From the NCBI RefSeq assembly GCF_009739465.1, contig NZ_WHOM01000040.1, positions 62,001 through 126,000 of the forward strand: DNA of 64,000 nucleotides, given 5' to 3'. Made by a program: the position numbers and the translations under genes. This stretch comes from Streptomyces apocyni. Lineage in GTDB: Bacteria; Actinomycetota; Actinomycetes; Streptomycetales; Streptomycetaceae. Below the pieces are notes generated by a model. It was not told the DNA's origin. It was given only the letters and a program-made list of their open reading frames with translations, and made no database searches. Within the stretch, counting starts at the first letter, position 1. Every line of letters starts with the position of its first letter. Of the stretch, positions 1 to 9,900 are shown one piece after another.

Positions 1-2
1 TC

Positions 3-1130
3 GAGAACCGCGTTCCGCGCGGCGTCGTCGGCCAGATCGCGCCATGGAACTATCCTCTGGAGCTCTCCGTCGGCGACGCCCTGCCCGCCTTCGTCGCGGG
101 CAACGCCGTCGTGATGAAGCCCGACACGGAGACCTGCCTGACCGCGCTGTGGGCGCGCGACCTGCTGATCGAGGCCGGACTGCCCGCCGAGGTCTTCCAG
201 GTGGTGCTGGGGGAGGGCCCGGTGGTCGGCCCCGAACTCGTCAAGCGTGCCGACTACGTGTCCTTCACCGGCTCGACCCGCACCGGCCGGGAGGTCGCCC
301 AGGGGGCCGCGGCCCGGCTCGTCGGCGTCTCACTCGAACTCGGCGGCAAGAACGCCATGCTGGTGCTCCAGGACGCGGACATCGAGAAGGCCGCGGCGGG
401 CGCGGTGCGCGCGTGCTTCTCCTCCGCGGGCCAGCTGTGCATCTCCATCGAGCGGCTGTACGTCCACGAGTCGATCGCCGACACCTTCGTGGAGCGCTTC
501 GCGGCTCGTACGAAGGCGATGCGGCTCGGCAGGTCCCTGGCCTACGGCGCCGAGATGGGGTCGCTGGTCGGCGAGCGCCAGTTGGAGACCGTACGGCGGC
601 ATGTCGACGAGGCCGTCGCGAAGGGCGCCACGCTGGTCGCGGGCGGGGTGGCCCGCCCGGATGTGGGTCCGTACTTCTATGAGCCGACGATCCTGGACGG
701 CGTCGAGGCGCCGATGGCGGTCTGCACCGAGGAGACCTTCGGCCCGGTCGTCTCGATCTACCGCTTCACGGACGAGGACGAGGTCATCGAGCGGGCCAAC
801 GCCACCCCGTACGGGCTGAACTCGTCGGTGTGGACGAAGGACGGGCGACGCGGCCGCGCGGTGGCCGCCCGGCTGCGTACCGGCACGGTGAACGTCAACG
901 AGGGCTACGGGCCCGCGTACGGCAGTGTGCAGTCGCCCATGGGTGGCATGAAGGACTCGGGCCTCGGCCGTCGGCACGGCTCCGAGGGCATCCTCAAGTA
1001 CACCGAGGCGCAGACTGTGGCGCACCAGCGGGTGATGCCGCTGGCGCCGTCGTTCGGCATGGACGACGAGCAGTACGCGCGGCTGATGACCCGGAGCCTG
1101 CGTGCGATGAAGGCGCTACGCCTGCGCTGA
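3..1130 (+). CDS. NAD(P)-dependent succinate-semialdehyde-type aldehyde dehydrogenase (5' partial)
   Basis: Oxidises an aldehyde, probably succinic semialdehyde, to the acid using NAD(P)+. The frame is open from base 3, where ENRVPRGVVGQIAPWNYPLE is readable, so the true start lies upstream of the window. Visible ALDH motifs are the APWNYP cofactor loop, LELGGKNAMLV with the general-base glutamate, the catalytic cysteine in GQLCIS, and EETFGPVVSIY near the C-terminus. About 375 residues remain of a family of about 500-540, so the missing part is the N-terminal end of the NAD domain. It lies 52 bp upstream of the GMC oxidoreductase on the same strand and the two may be co-transcribed. The family is certain; the exact substrate is inferred from resemblance to actinobacterial succinic-semialdehyde dehydrogenases. 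Confidence 0.9.
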   Translation, partial: ENRVPRGVVGQIAPWNYPLELSVGDALPAFVAGNAVVMKPDTETCLTALWARDLLIEAGLPAEVFQVVLGEGPVVGPELVKRADYVSFTGSTRTGREVAQGAAARLVGVSLELGGKNAMLVLQDADIEKAAAGAVRACFSSAGQLCISIERLYVHESIADTFVERFAARTKAMRLGRSLAYGAEMGSLVGERQLETVRRHVDEAVAKGATLVAGGVARPDVGPYFYEPTILDGVEAPMAVCTEETFGPVVSIYRFTDEDEVIERANATPYGLNSSVWTKDGRRGRAVAARLRTGTVNVNEGYGPAYGSVQSPMGGMKDSGLGRRHGSEGILKYTEAQTVAHQRVMPLAPSFGMDDEQYARLMTRSLRAMKALRLR

Positions 1131-1182
1131 CGGACCGTGCTCAGCTCAACCCGCTGACCTGCACTTTTCTCGGGAGGTACCG

Positions 1183-3051
1183 GTGTCACAGGACGAGTCT
1201 GCCCAAAACACGGGCTATGACTACGAGGGCGACGGCTACGAGGGCTACGACTACGACGTGATCGTGGTCGGCTCCGGCTTCGGCGGCGCGGTGTCCGCAC
1301 TCCGGTTGACGGAGAAGGGCTACCGGGTCGGCGTCCTGGAGGCCGGGCGGCGCTTCACGCGTGACTCGCTGCCGCGCAACTCCTGGGACCTGAAGAACTT
1401 CCTGTGGGCCCCGGCGCTGGGCCTGTTCGGCATCCAGCGCATCCATCTGCTGGGCAACGTCATGGTGTTGGCGGGCGCGGGGGTCGGCGGTGGCTCCCTC
1501 AACTACGCCAACACCCTCTACGTACCGCCCGCGGCGTTCTTCAACGACCCGCAGTGGAAGGACATCACGGACTGGCAGGACGAGCTGAAGCCGTACTACG
1601 ACCAGGCACAGCGGATGTTGGGCGTCCGCCTGAACCCGACCGTGACCGCGTCGGACGTCCATCTGAAGGCGGTCGCCCAGGCGATGGGCGTCGGCGACAC
1701 CTTCCATATGGCCCCGGTCGGGGTGTTCTTCGGTGACGGTGCGGACGCCGACGCCGACGCCGACGCCACGGGGGAGGCTACGAAGGTGGGTCCTGGTACC
1801 GAGGTCCCCGACCCGTACTTCGGCGGGGCGGGTCCGGCCCGCAGGGCCTGCACCGAGTGCGGCGAGTGTATGACCGGCTGCCGCCACGGCGCCAAGAACA
1901 CCCTGAACGAGAACTACCTGTACCTCGCACAACGAGCGGGCGCGATCGTCCACGCCATGACGCCGGTCGTCGCCGTCACCGAGGACTCCCGGGGCGGCTT
2001 CGCGGTGGCGACCCTCCCGACCGACAACAAGCGCAAGGGCAAAGGCCGTACGTACAAGGCGCGGCGGGTCGTGATCGCCGCGGGCACCTACGGCACCCAG
2101 ACGCTCCTGCACCGTATGAAGGACGCGGGTCTGCTGCCGCGCCTGTCCGCCCGGCTCGGCGACCTGACCCGTACCAACTCTGAGGGACTGGTGGGCGCGC
2201 AGACAACTGACCGCCGCTACCGCAAGAAGCACGGCGGCGCGAGCGCCAAGAGCGGTGCGAAGGTCGACTTCACGCGCGGAGTGGCGATCACGTCCTCCGT
2301 CCACCCGAACGCCAACACCCATATCGAGCCGGTGCGTTACGGCAAGGGCTCGAACTCCATGGGTGGTCTGACGATCCTCCAGGTGCCCTACGGCCCGCAC
2401 CGGGTCCTGGGCTGGCTGGGCAACTGCGCCCGCCACCCCGTGCTCACGCTCAGGTCGCTGTCCAACCGCCGTTGGTCGGAGCGGTCCATGATCGGCCTGG
2501 TGATGCAGTCGCTGGACAACTCCCTGACCACGTACCGCAAGCCGAAGGGGCTGGGCAAGGGGCTGCTGACGGCCCGCCAGGGTCACGGCGCGCCCAACCC
2601 GACGCAGATCCGCGAGGCGACCCAGGCGGCGAGCCTGCTCGCCGAGGAGATCAACGGCTTCCCCGGCTCCAACATCGGTGAGCTGATGGGCACTCCGCTC
2701 ACCGCGCACTTCCTGGGCGGCTGTCCGATCGGCGACTCGGCCGACACCGGGGTGATCGACGCGTACCACCGGCTGTACGGCCACCCGGGCATCTCGGTGG
2801 TCGACGGCGCGGCGGTGACGGCCAACCTGGGCGTCAACCCCTCCCTGACGATCACCGCACAGGCCGAACGCGCGATGTCCCTGTGGCCCAACAAGGGCGA
2901 GCAGGACCCGCGTCCGGCCCAGGGCACGGGGTACGTTCGGCTCGCACCGGTGGCACCGAAGGCACCGGCCGTCCCGGCGGACGCTTTCGGGGCGCTGCGG
3001 CTGCCGTTCCTGGGGATGCCGACGGTCCCGCCGAAGAAGCCGAAGAGGTAG
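1183..3051 (+). CDS. GMC-family FAD oxidoreductase (cholesterol-oxidase-like)
   Basis: Flavoprotein alcohol/sterol oxidoreductase of 622 aa. The N-terminal dinucleotide fold is GSGFGGAVSALRLTEKGYRV, ending at the ribose-binding glutamate in VLEAGRR. The C-terminal GMC part contains HFLGGCPIG and GAAVTANLGVNPSLTI. A cysteine cluster CTECGECMTGC precedes RHGAKNTL and matches the actinobacterial ChoD-like subfamily; whether it binds a metal is unknown. Between them sits a low-complexity (AD)n insert encoded by gccgac hexamers around 1741-1770. GTG is chosen because GGGAGG lies 6 nt upstream. It probably follows the aldehyde dehydrogenase in one transcript and ends at a strong hairpin. The physiological substrate cannot be told from sequence. 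Confidence 0.9.
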   Translation: MSQDESAQNTGYDYEGDGYEGYDYDVIVVGSGFGGAVSALRLTEKGYRVGVLEAGRRFTRDSLPRNSWDLKNFLWAPALGLFGIQRIHLLGNVMVLAGAGVGGGSLNYANTLYVPPAAFFNDPQWKDITDWQDELKPYYDQAQRMLGVRLNPTVTASDVHLKAVAQAMGVGDTFHMAPVGVFFGDGADADADADATGEATKVGPGTEVPDPYFGGAGPARRACTECGECMTGCRHGAKNTLNENYLYLAQRAGAIVHAMTPVVAVTEDSRGGFAVATLPTDNKRKGKGRTYKARRVVIAAGTYGTQTLLHRMKDAGLLPRLSARLGDLTRTNSEGLVGAQTTDRRYRKKHGGASAKSGAKVDFTRGVAITSSVHPNANTHIEPVRYGKGSNSMGGLTILQVPYGPHRVLGWLGNCARHPVLTLRSLSNRRWSERSMIGLVMQSLDNSLTTYRKPKGLGKGLLTARQGHGAPNPTQIREATQAASLLAEEINGFPGSNIGELMGTPLTAHFLGGCPIGDSADTGVIDAYHRLYGHPGISVVDGAAVTANLGVNPSLTITAQAERAMSLWPNKGEQDPRPAQGTGYVRLAPVAPKAPAVPADAFGALRLPFLGMPTVPPKKPKR

Positions 3052-3056
3052 CCACA

Positions 3057-3100
3057 CACAAGAGGACCTGCGCCCCCCTCCGAGCGCAGGTCCTCTTGTG
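3057..3100. terminator. Bidirectional intrinsic terminator hairpin
   Basis: A perfect 17-bp stem (3057-3073 with 3084-3100; arm cacaagaggacctgcgc) closes a 10-nt loop. It begins a few bases after the GMC oxidoreductase stop and lies between convergent genes, so it can serve both strands. Confidence 0.85.
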
Positions 3101-3146
3101 CTACTTCAGCGGCGGTCCGCTAAGACTGTGCCTTTAAGGCTGTGCC

Positions 3147-4331
3147 TTACGCGACGGCGCCCGAGTCCTCGCCACGACGACGCTTCACGGCGAACATGAC
3201 ACCGGCACCGGCGACGATGGTGATACCGCCGATGAGACCGATGGTCGGCAGCATCGAGCTGGAACCGGTCTCGGCGAGCTCACCGGTCGCCTTGGGGGCG
3301 TTGTTCGTGTCGGGCTTCTTGTCCGGGACCGGCACGGTGCCACCGGTCTGCGGCTTGGTGCCGTCCGTGTCCGTACCTGAGGCGACGATCTGGAACTTGT
3401 ACGCGGTCTCGCCCCAGCCCTCGCACCGGGCGTCGGAGTCGCTGTACGCGCTGCCGCCGAGGGAGAAGCCCGCGCCAACCGGGGCGCTGGCCTTGACGTT
3501 CAGGCGCATCGCGATGTCGACGTAGTGGTTCGGCTTGAGCTGGTCGGTGAAGCCGACGACGTCGACGGCGTAGCCGTACTCGGCGCCGAGCGTCTCCCAG
3601 GCGTTCGAGTCGTTGTTGTAGGCCTGGACCTGGACCTGGTTGTTCTTGAAGATGTCGACGCCGTCCTTGTCGGCGGATGCGCCGGCGACGTAGACGAGGT
3701 CCGTCAGGGTGGCGTCCGAGTTGTTGGCCACCGTCAGGTTGAACTTGTGCCAGCCGCTACCCGCAGCGATCTTGCCGGGCAGACCCTTGATGTCGAGGTC
3801 GACCTTGGTGTCGGTGCACTCCTCGAGGAGGTCCTCGTCCCAGTCCTCGTCCTCGTCCTCGTCGGAGTCCGAGTCCTCGTCCTTGTCGGAGTCCTTGTCC
3901 TTGTCGGAATCCGAGTCCTCGTCCTCGCCCTTGTCCTCGCCCTCGGCGTCCTCGGAGTTCTCGTCGTCCGACTCCTCGCCCTCGGTGGAGTCCTCGTCCT
4001 CGGTGGTCTCCTCCTCGGAGCCCTCGCCCTCGGCCGTCTCCTCCTCGGTGGACCCGTCCTTGGAGCCCTCGCCCTCGGTGGAGTCCTCGTCCTCGGTGGT
4101 CTCCTCCTCGGAGCCCTCGCCCTCGGTGGACTCCTCGGACCCGGCGCCCTCCTCGGTCTCCGTCTCGGTCTCGTTCGAGCCCTCGGAGCCGGTGCCTCCG
4201 GTCGTCTCTTCGGTCGACTCGGAGGTGGCGGGCTTGGTGTCATCGGCGTAGGCCATCGGGGCGGCCAGCAGAGCGGCAGGGGCGATAACAGCGGTCGCGG
4301 CGGCAACCGCCACGGCACGGCGAAGCTTCAT
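3147..4331 (-). CDS. LAETG-anchored cell-surface protein with acidic tandem repeats
   Basis: Sortase-anchored wall protein of 394 aa. The start at 4331 (MKLRRAVAVAAAT) gives a classic signal peptide ending AYADD and is preceded by GAGG. Residues of about 35-180 form a highly acidic Ser/Thr/Glu/Asp repeat (TEGEGSEEETTEDEDS) that runs into DSDKDKDSDKDEDSDSDEDEDED. An ordered domain follows, beginning near CTDTKVDLDIKGLPG and containing a second cysteine in DARCEGWGE. At about residue 352 comes LAETG, then a hydrophobic segment and KRRRGE, the layout of a sortase E substrate (LAxTG). The repeat has a 93-bp period with a 60-bp identical copy, so length variation between strains is likely. It is monocistronic, convergent to the GMC gene. 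The ligand is unknown. Confidence 0.88.
   Translation of the reverse strand: MKLRRAVAVAAATAVIAPAALLAAPMAYADDTKPATSESTEETTGGTGSEGSNETETETEEGAGSEESTEGEGSEEETTEDEDSTEGEGSKDGSTEEETAEGEGSEEETTEDEDSTEGEESDDENSEDAEGEDKGEDEDSDSDKDKDSDKDEDSDSDEDEDEDWDEDLLEECTDTKVDLDIKGLPGKIAAGSGWHKFNLTVANNSDATLTDLVYVAGASADKDGVDIFKNNQVQVQAYNNDSNAWETLGAEYGYAVDVVGFTDQLKPNHYVDIAMRLNVKASAPVGAGFSLGGSAYSDSDARCEGWGETAYKFQIVASGTDTDGTKPQTGGTVPVPDKKPDTNNAPKATGELAETGSSSMLPTIGLIGGITIVAGAGVMFAVKRRRGEDSGAVA
3974..4126 (-). repeat. 93-bp-period coding repeat in the LAETG protein
   Basis: Bases 3974-4033 and 4067-4126 are identical over 60 nt at an offset of 93 nt (31 codons). They encode the acidic EGEGSEEETTEDEDSTEGE unit. Shorter imperfect copies flank them. 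Confidence 0.85.
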
Positions 4332-4353
4332 CAAGACCTCAGAATTCCGGTGT

Positions 4354-4369
4354 GCTGCGATATCGCAGC
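4354..4369. promoter_or_regulatory. Perfect 16-bp palindrome upstream of the LAETG gene
   Basis: gctgcgatatcgcagc is a perfect palindrome 22 bp upstream of the LAETG-protein start codon, in its probable leader or promoter. It could be an operator. A second symmetric element, tgtgaa-N14-ttcaca (minus strand, about 4449-4474), lies further upstream. Binding proteins are unknown. Confidence 0.4.
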
Positions 4370-4515
4370 GCAAAAGTTTGTAGAGGCCGCTGCCGCGTTG
4401 TGGGGACGCAGGCGTGGCCGTTGTTACGCATGCATGACCCGTGACCCCTGTGAATGGTTGCCCTGAACTTCACAGAAAGTTTATGTGAGGTGGATCACTG
4501 TCGCCCCGCGCGCGT

Positions 4516-6321
4516 CTACGCCGAGCGCTCGAACGAGCTGGGATAGGGGAAGTAGCTCTCCATGAACTCCTGGGCCTGTTCGTCGACGCGCTGGCGGTCC
4601 TCCGCCGGCAGGTCGACGTCGTTGAGGCAGAAGAAGTCGAAGCGCCGGGTCCGCAGCAGTTCCGCCAGCCGCTGCTCCATGTCGTCCTTGCCGAGGTGGA
4701 CATAGCGGAAGTGGTATGTGCCGGGGACCGCGCGGCCTGTCAGGTAGGCGTAGTGGTGGTGCAGGGAGGACGCCATGGCGATGTCGGTGGGCGCGCGGAA
4801 CCGGGACCGGCTGGTGCGGTCGACCTCGTCGGCGTACCGCTCCTCGATCTCTTGCATCACCGAGCGGACCTGGGGGTGCGGGGTGTGCATGAACTTGTTG
4901 GTGATGAAGCGGCTGTGTGAGTCCAGTATGAGGCGTCGCACGTTCTTGCCCGCAGAGCTCGGCGCGGGTTCGTCGGGGTGTGGGTCGCCGGTGCCGAACT
5001 GGGAGGGTGAGAAGGGGAGCCGGGCGATGCCGTTGCCGTGGAAGAAGTGCTCAGCTGTCACGGGTCGGCCGAGGAAGACGTCGTCGTTGAAGTACAGGTA
5101 GTGCTCTGACAGGCCCGGTATGCGGTGCAGTTGGGAGCCGATCGCATGGGAGTTGAAGACCGGCAGGGCCGACGGGTCCGCGAAGATCTCCTTGTGGTCG
5201 ACCACGGTGATTCCGGCGGCGTCCGGGTCGAGCCACGACGGCGTTTGCCCGTCGGTGACGATGTAGACGTGCCGGATGAACTCCCCATACATCTGGAGGG
5301 AGCGCAGCGAGTACTTCAGCTCATCCCGGCTGACGTAGCGGGAGGCTCCGGTTTCCCTTGCGGAGGCGGTGGGGGCGAGACCGGTGCGGTACGAGTCACG
5401 CTTCGCGGTGAGCTCCGCGTCGTTGCCGTCGACCCAGGTGTAGACGACGTCCACGGGGAAATCGACGGTGTCGACACGGGGGGCCAGGAAATCGGGGAAC
5501 GAGGGCAGCGTCCGCTCTCGCACCGTGAGAGTCGCCGGAGTCCGTGCCGGGGCGGGCAGCACCTCGGCCACGGCGTTGCGGCGTGGCGCGACCAGCGCGT
5601 CGGTCATGACCTCCGCGGGATTCTGGCGCAGCAGCAGCTTGATCCGCTCGGTGGCCTTCTCCGGCGCGAGATCCAGCAGCTTCTCGCCGTCGCGCCAGAA
5701 CTCGACATCGCAGCCGAACTCCAGATCCGCGAGGACCTGTCCCGCCGGTCCCAGCAGGATCTCCCCGAGCCTGACCGTGTGCGATCGCTTGATCTCGGTC
5801 GGCAGGGAGCCGTCCGCGTACAGCGTGCCTTCGGCGGGCAGTCCCTCGGGGCTGGGCTTAGCTATGTAGAGGGGCGAGCCGCCGTAAAGCTCCCGCAGGG
5901 ATACCAGGAAACGCTTGCGGTCGTCGAAGCGCACACCCAGTACGTGCTGCGAGTGGGAGAGCCCGGGGACGACGAAGTAGTCGATTCCGGCGGCCTCAAG
6001 GGCGCTGACGACAAGGCCGAGATTGTGGGCGGACGCCGCACTGGCGGTGAAGGTGTCGACGACCCGGCCGTAGTAGGCCGTACCGTCCACCGTGAACTCG
6101 CGCAGTGCGCTGTCCGATTCGAGCATCGCCCGCCGACGCTTGGCGATCTGCTCGGCACGCTTCTGGGCTGCCGCTTCGGCCTCGGCTTCCCGTTGCCGAG
6201 CCGCCGCTGCGTCTTCGGCCTCGCGCAGCTTCGCCTCGGCCTCCTGCCGCTCCGCCTCCCGGCGCTCCCTGACGGCAGTCGGAAGCAGACGCTCCCCGTG
6301 GATCTTCAAACGCGCCCGCAT
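4516..6321 (-). CDS. Stealth-family hexose-1-phosphate (capsular polysaccharide) phosphotransferase
   Basis: Stealth proteins transfer sugar-1-phosphate units to build phosphate-linked surface polysaccharides. This 601-aa protein has a charged N-terminal coiled coil (residues about 15-75, rich in RREAERQEAEAK). The conserved Stealth regions follow in order: CR1 VDVVYTWVDGND, CR2 SRDELKYSLRSLQMYGEFIRHVYIVTDGQ, CR3 YLYFNDDVFLGRPV and a CR4-like C-terminal part. No signal peptide or membrane segment is evident, so it probably acts at the cytoplasmic face. The start at 6321 is the most upstream ATG; the TAGGA before it is unusually close, so a shorter form is possible. It stands alone next to the LAETG wall protein, consistent with an envelope role but not proof of one. 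Confidence 0.87.
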   Translation of the reverse strand: MRARLKIHGERLLPTAVRERREAERQEAEAKLREAEDAAAARQREAEAEAAAQKRAEQIAKRRRAMLESDSALREFTVDGTAYYGRVVDTFTASAASAHNLGLVVSALEAAGIDYFVVPGLSHSQHVLGVRFDDRKRFLVSLRELYGGSPLYIAKPSPEGLPAEGTLYADGSLPTEIKRSHTVRLGEILLGPAGQVLADLEFGCDVEFWRDGEKLLDLAPEKATERIKLLLRQNPAEVMTDALVAPRRNAVAEVLPAPARTPATLTVRERTLPSFPDFLAPRVDTVDFPVDVVYTWVDGNDAELTAKRDSYRTGLAPTASARETGASRYVSRDELKYSLRSLQMYGEFIRHVYIVTDGQTPSWLDPDAAGITVVDHKEIFADPSALPVFNSHAIGSQLHRIPGLSEHYLYFNDDVFLGRPVTAEHFFHGNGIARLPFSPSQFGTGDPHPDEPAPSSAGKNVRRLILDSHSRFITNKFMHTPHPQVRSVMQEIEERYADEVDRTSRSRFRAPTDIAMASSLHHHYAYLTGRAVPGTYHFRYVHLGKDDMEQRLAELLRTRRFDFFCLNDVDLPAEDRQRVDEQAQEFMESYFPYPSSFERSA

Positions 6322-6915
6322 GTCCTACTGAGCCCTTCTGGTGGTGCTACGAGTTGGTTCGCCGTTCCGGCCCGGGTGCATCACGGACGCCGAGCGCCCC
6401 ACCAGTGGCCGTGCCGCTCACCGCTGGCGGCGTCGCAGACCACTGCTTGCGTGGCTCCGAGCAGCGCCGGTCATCGCGCTGCTTCCCAATCGCACAGCCT
6501 GGAAGGCTCGGCAATGAAGTCATGACCTGTGAGGTTCTGTCAATGGTGGACGTTTCGCCCAGTGACAGATCTCAATGGGGGGCGGCGCTGGGTAAGTGAA
6601 GACCAACGTGCGTGTCGAGGGTTGTGCGACGCGTGGCGACCGTAATCGAGGTCACGTTGGGCGCTGTCCGAGATTAGGAGGGTGGCTGGGGCTGGCGGGA
6701 GCCCCCTTCCTCGCGTGATCGCTGCGTGACCTCAGGGTTATGTGATCGCGTCCGAATCTCGTACAACCACCCTTAAACGTGTCGATGGTCATACAGCGCG
6801 GAGGGAACTAGTCCGGGATGTCCGCTTAGTTGGCCTGGACCGCGGGTTTCTCTCGTGTTGGGGTGGGCGTTCCGTTTCTTTAGAAAATCTTCATGTTGTG
6901 GGCGGGGTGTAACGG
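6322..6915. other. Divergent intergenic region between the Stealth gene and the LamG/RHS island
   Basis: About 590 bp without a convincing gene. The part from about 6720 to 6900 is visibly AT-richer than its surroundings (tttagaaaatcttcatgttg just before the LamG start) and presumably holds the promoter of the LamG/RHS genes. No confident -35/-10 pair was assigned. Confidence 0.5.
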
Positions 6916-9900
6916 ATGGGGACGCATGCGCGTATGCGTGGCGTCGGGGGAGCTTTTGCTTTCGCGTTGAGTGCTGCAATGGCTGCGAGCCTGTTGTCGG
7001 GGGCCGAGGGGGCGTCGGCGGTACAGCCACCGGCGGGCCGGGATGCCGCGAAGCCGACGGCTGCGGATGGGCCGGATGGTCCGTTGTCGGAGGATGCGGC
7101 GCGGGCGAAGGCGAAGCGGACCGGGGAGCCGGTGGAGGTGGCGTCGCTGCGTGGGGAGAGCAGCGAGGTGTTCGTCACGCCCGAGGGGGACCTGGAGGCG
7201 CGGGAGTACCTCCGTCCGGTGTGGGCGCGAGTTGGCGGTGAGTGGAAGCCGGTCGACACGGACCTGGTGAAGTCGCCTGGCGGGACGGTCGCGCCGAAGG
7301 CGACCACGGTAGGGCTGGAGTTCTCCGGTGGCGGGGACAGTCCGCTGGTACGGATGACGAAGGCCGGCCGGGAGCTGGCGCTGTCGTGGCCGGGCAGGCT
7401 GCCCGCGCCGAAGACGGACGGTGCGACGGCCACCTATGCCGATGTGCTGCCGGGCGTCGATCTGCGGATGGGGGCCCAGGAGGACGGCTTCACGCAACTG
7501 CTGGTCGTCAAAACAGCTAAAGCCGCGGCGAGTTCGGAGCTCAGGGAGCTGCGACTGAAGCTGAAGGCGGACGGCATGGACGTCCGTGAAGGTGTTGGGG
7601 GCGGTCTGGAGGCGGTCGACAAGGGTGCTCAGGGTGTGGTGTTCGAGGCGCTGAAGCCGGTGATGTGGGACTCCAGCCGCACCGTGGCGGACGCGAGTGA
7701 CTCCGATGGCGTGCCGCAGGTCCGCACGGCTGTCGTGCCCACGAGTAAGAGCTTGCGCACGGCTGTCGGCACTCCTGCGGCTGCCGACGGCAGCGGTGAG
7801 GCTGAGGTTGAGGGCGGCGGTGAGCCGGGTGCGGGTGAGTCCGGGAAGCTGGCGCCGGTGGGTGTGGAACTGCCCGCCGATGGTGGGGAGCTGGTGCTGA
7901 GGCCGGACCGAGAGTTGCTGACAGGTAAGGATACCGAGTATCCGGTGTTCATCGATCCGCAGTGGCATGCGCCGGGGGCGTCGGCGTGGACGATGGCGTC
8001 GAAGTACTGGGCGTCGTCGCCGCAGTGGAAGTTCAACGGCAAGTCGGACGCGGGTCTTGGCTTCTGCGGCTGGAGCTACTGTGCGCCGCATGACACGAAG
8101 CGGTTGTTCTACCGGATTCCGACGTCGAAGTTCGCGGGCCGGTCGATCCTGTCGGCGGAGTTCGTGGTGCGCAACGTGCACTCGGCCTCGTGCACCAAGC
8201 GTGAGGTGCAGTTGTGGCGTACCAAGGGCATCTCGGACAAGACGACGTGGAACTCGCAGAACGCGTCCGGGTTCTGGGTCAAGAAGCTGGCCACCGAGTC
8301 GTTCGCCCATGGCTACAGCGGCTGTGCGGCCAAGGACGCGGAGTTCAATGTGAAGTCGGCGGTGCAGGAGGCCGCGGACGGCAAGTGGTCGACGATGACG
8401 TTCGGGCTGCGGGCGACGACCGAGTCCGACAAGTACGGCTGGAAGCGGTTCTCGGACGAGGCGTTTCTGCGGGTGCAGTACAATCGCCCGCCGCCGCAGG
8501 TGAAGATGTCGCAGCTGACGATGGAGTACGGCGGGGTGTGCAAGAAGCCCGCCGACAAGGCGCGGGTGCGCACGCTGGGCAAGATCTACGCGAACAACGT
8601 CACCGACCCGGACAAGGACGGGGTGTCGGTGCAGTTCCAGGCGAAGTGGGACTCCGGTGACGGCAAGGGCCTGATCTCACGCTGGAAGCCGTCCCGGACC
8701 TCGGCGAAGAAGTCCGGCTCCGACTTCGCGATCAGCTTGCCGTCGTCGATCCCGGCGAACAAGACCGTGCACTGGTACGTCCGGTCCCATGACGGGGCGC
8801 AGTACTCCCCGTGGTCGTACGCGGGCGATCCGACCGGCTGCTACTTCGTGTACGACACGAGTGTGCCGAAGGCTCCGGCGATCTCCTCGGGCGAGTATCC
8901 GGCCTCCGATCCGGAGAACCCGGACGACCCGTGGCTGGACGGGGTGGGCCAGTACGGCACGTTCACGCTGAACTCGTCCTCGTCGGACGTGAACCGCTAC
9001 CGGTACGGCATCAACACCGACCCGAGCTCCAAGAACCAGATCACCACCTCGGGTGGTGCGGCCAAGGCGGTCAATGTGCTGCCGGGCAAGCCGGGCCTGA
9101 ACTTCGTCACCGCGCAGGCCTTCGACACCGCGGGTAACGGCAGCGAGATCCGCACCTACCAGTTCCGGGTCAAGGCCGGTCAGCCCGAGCGGGCTACCTG
9201 GCAGTTGGACGAGGGCGCGGGCGCCACGGAGGCGCAGGGCTCGACTCCGGCGCGCACCGCTACCCTGCGCGGCGGGGCCACGATGGGCGCGGCGGGCAAG
9301 AAGGGCACCGCCCTGCACCTGGACGGCACCAGTGGCTATGCGGCCACCGACATCCCGGCCGTGAACACCAGTGGCGGGTTCGCGGTCTCCGCGTGGGTGA
9401 AGCTGTCTCAGATGCCCGACGAGGCCGCGATCATCGCCGCGCAGCCGGGCAACCACAGCCCGGGATTCGAGCTGTACTACTCGGCGTACTTCGACCGGTG
9501 GGTGTTCAACCAGTACGCCGCTGACGAGCCCGGCGCGAAGATCATCCGGGCGATGGCCGATGCTCCCGGCGGGGCGAGCGCGGATGAGTGGACCCACCTG
9601 GTGGGCTCCTATTCCTCGGGCCGCGATGTGCTGGAGTTGTTCGTCGACGGCAAGCTGGTCGGCCAGACCCCGTATGCCACACCCTGGCAGGCACGGCGGG
9701 GCCTGCAGTTCGGCGCCGGAACCTACAGCGGTGAGATGAAGAGCTTCTTCCCGGGCACCATCGACGAGGTGCAGCTGTTCGACAAGCCGCTGGCCCAAGA
9801 CGAGGTCGACAAGCTCGGCGTTCACCAGACGGTGGGCGACCCAGGCCGCCCCGCTGTGGCGATCTTCCCGCTGGACGAGGCCGCGGACACGACCGAGATC

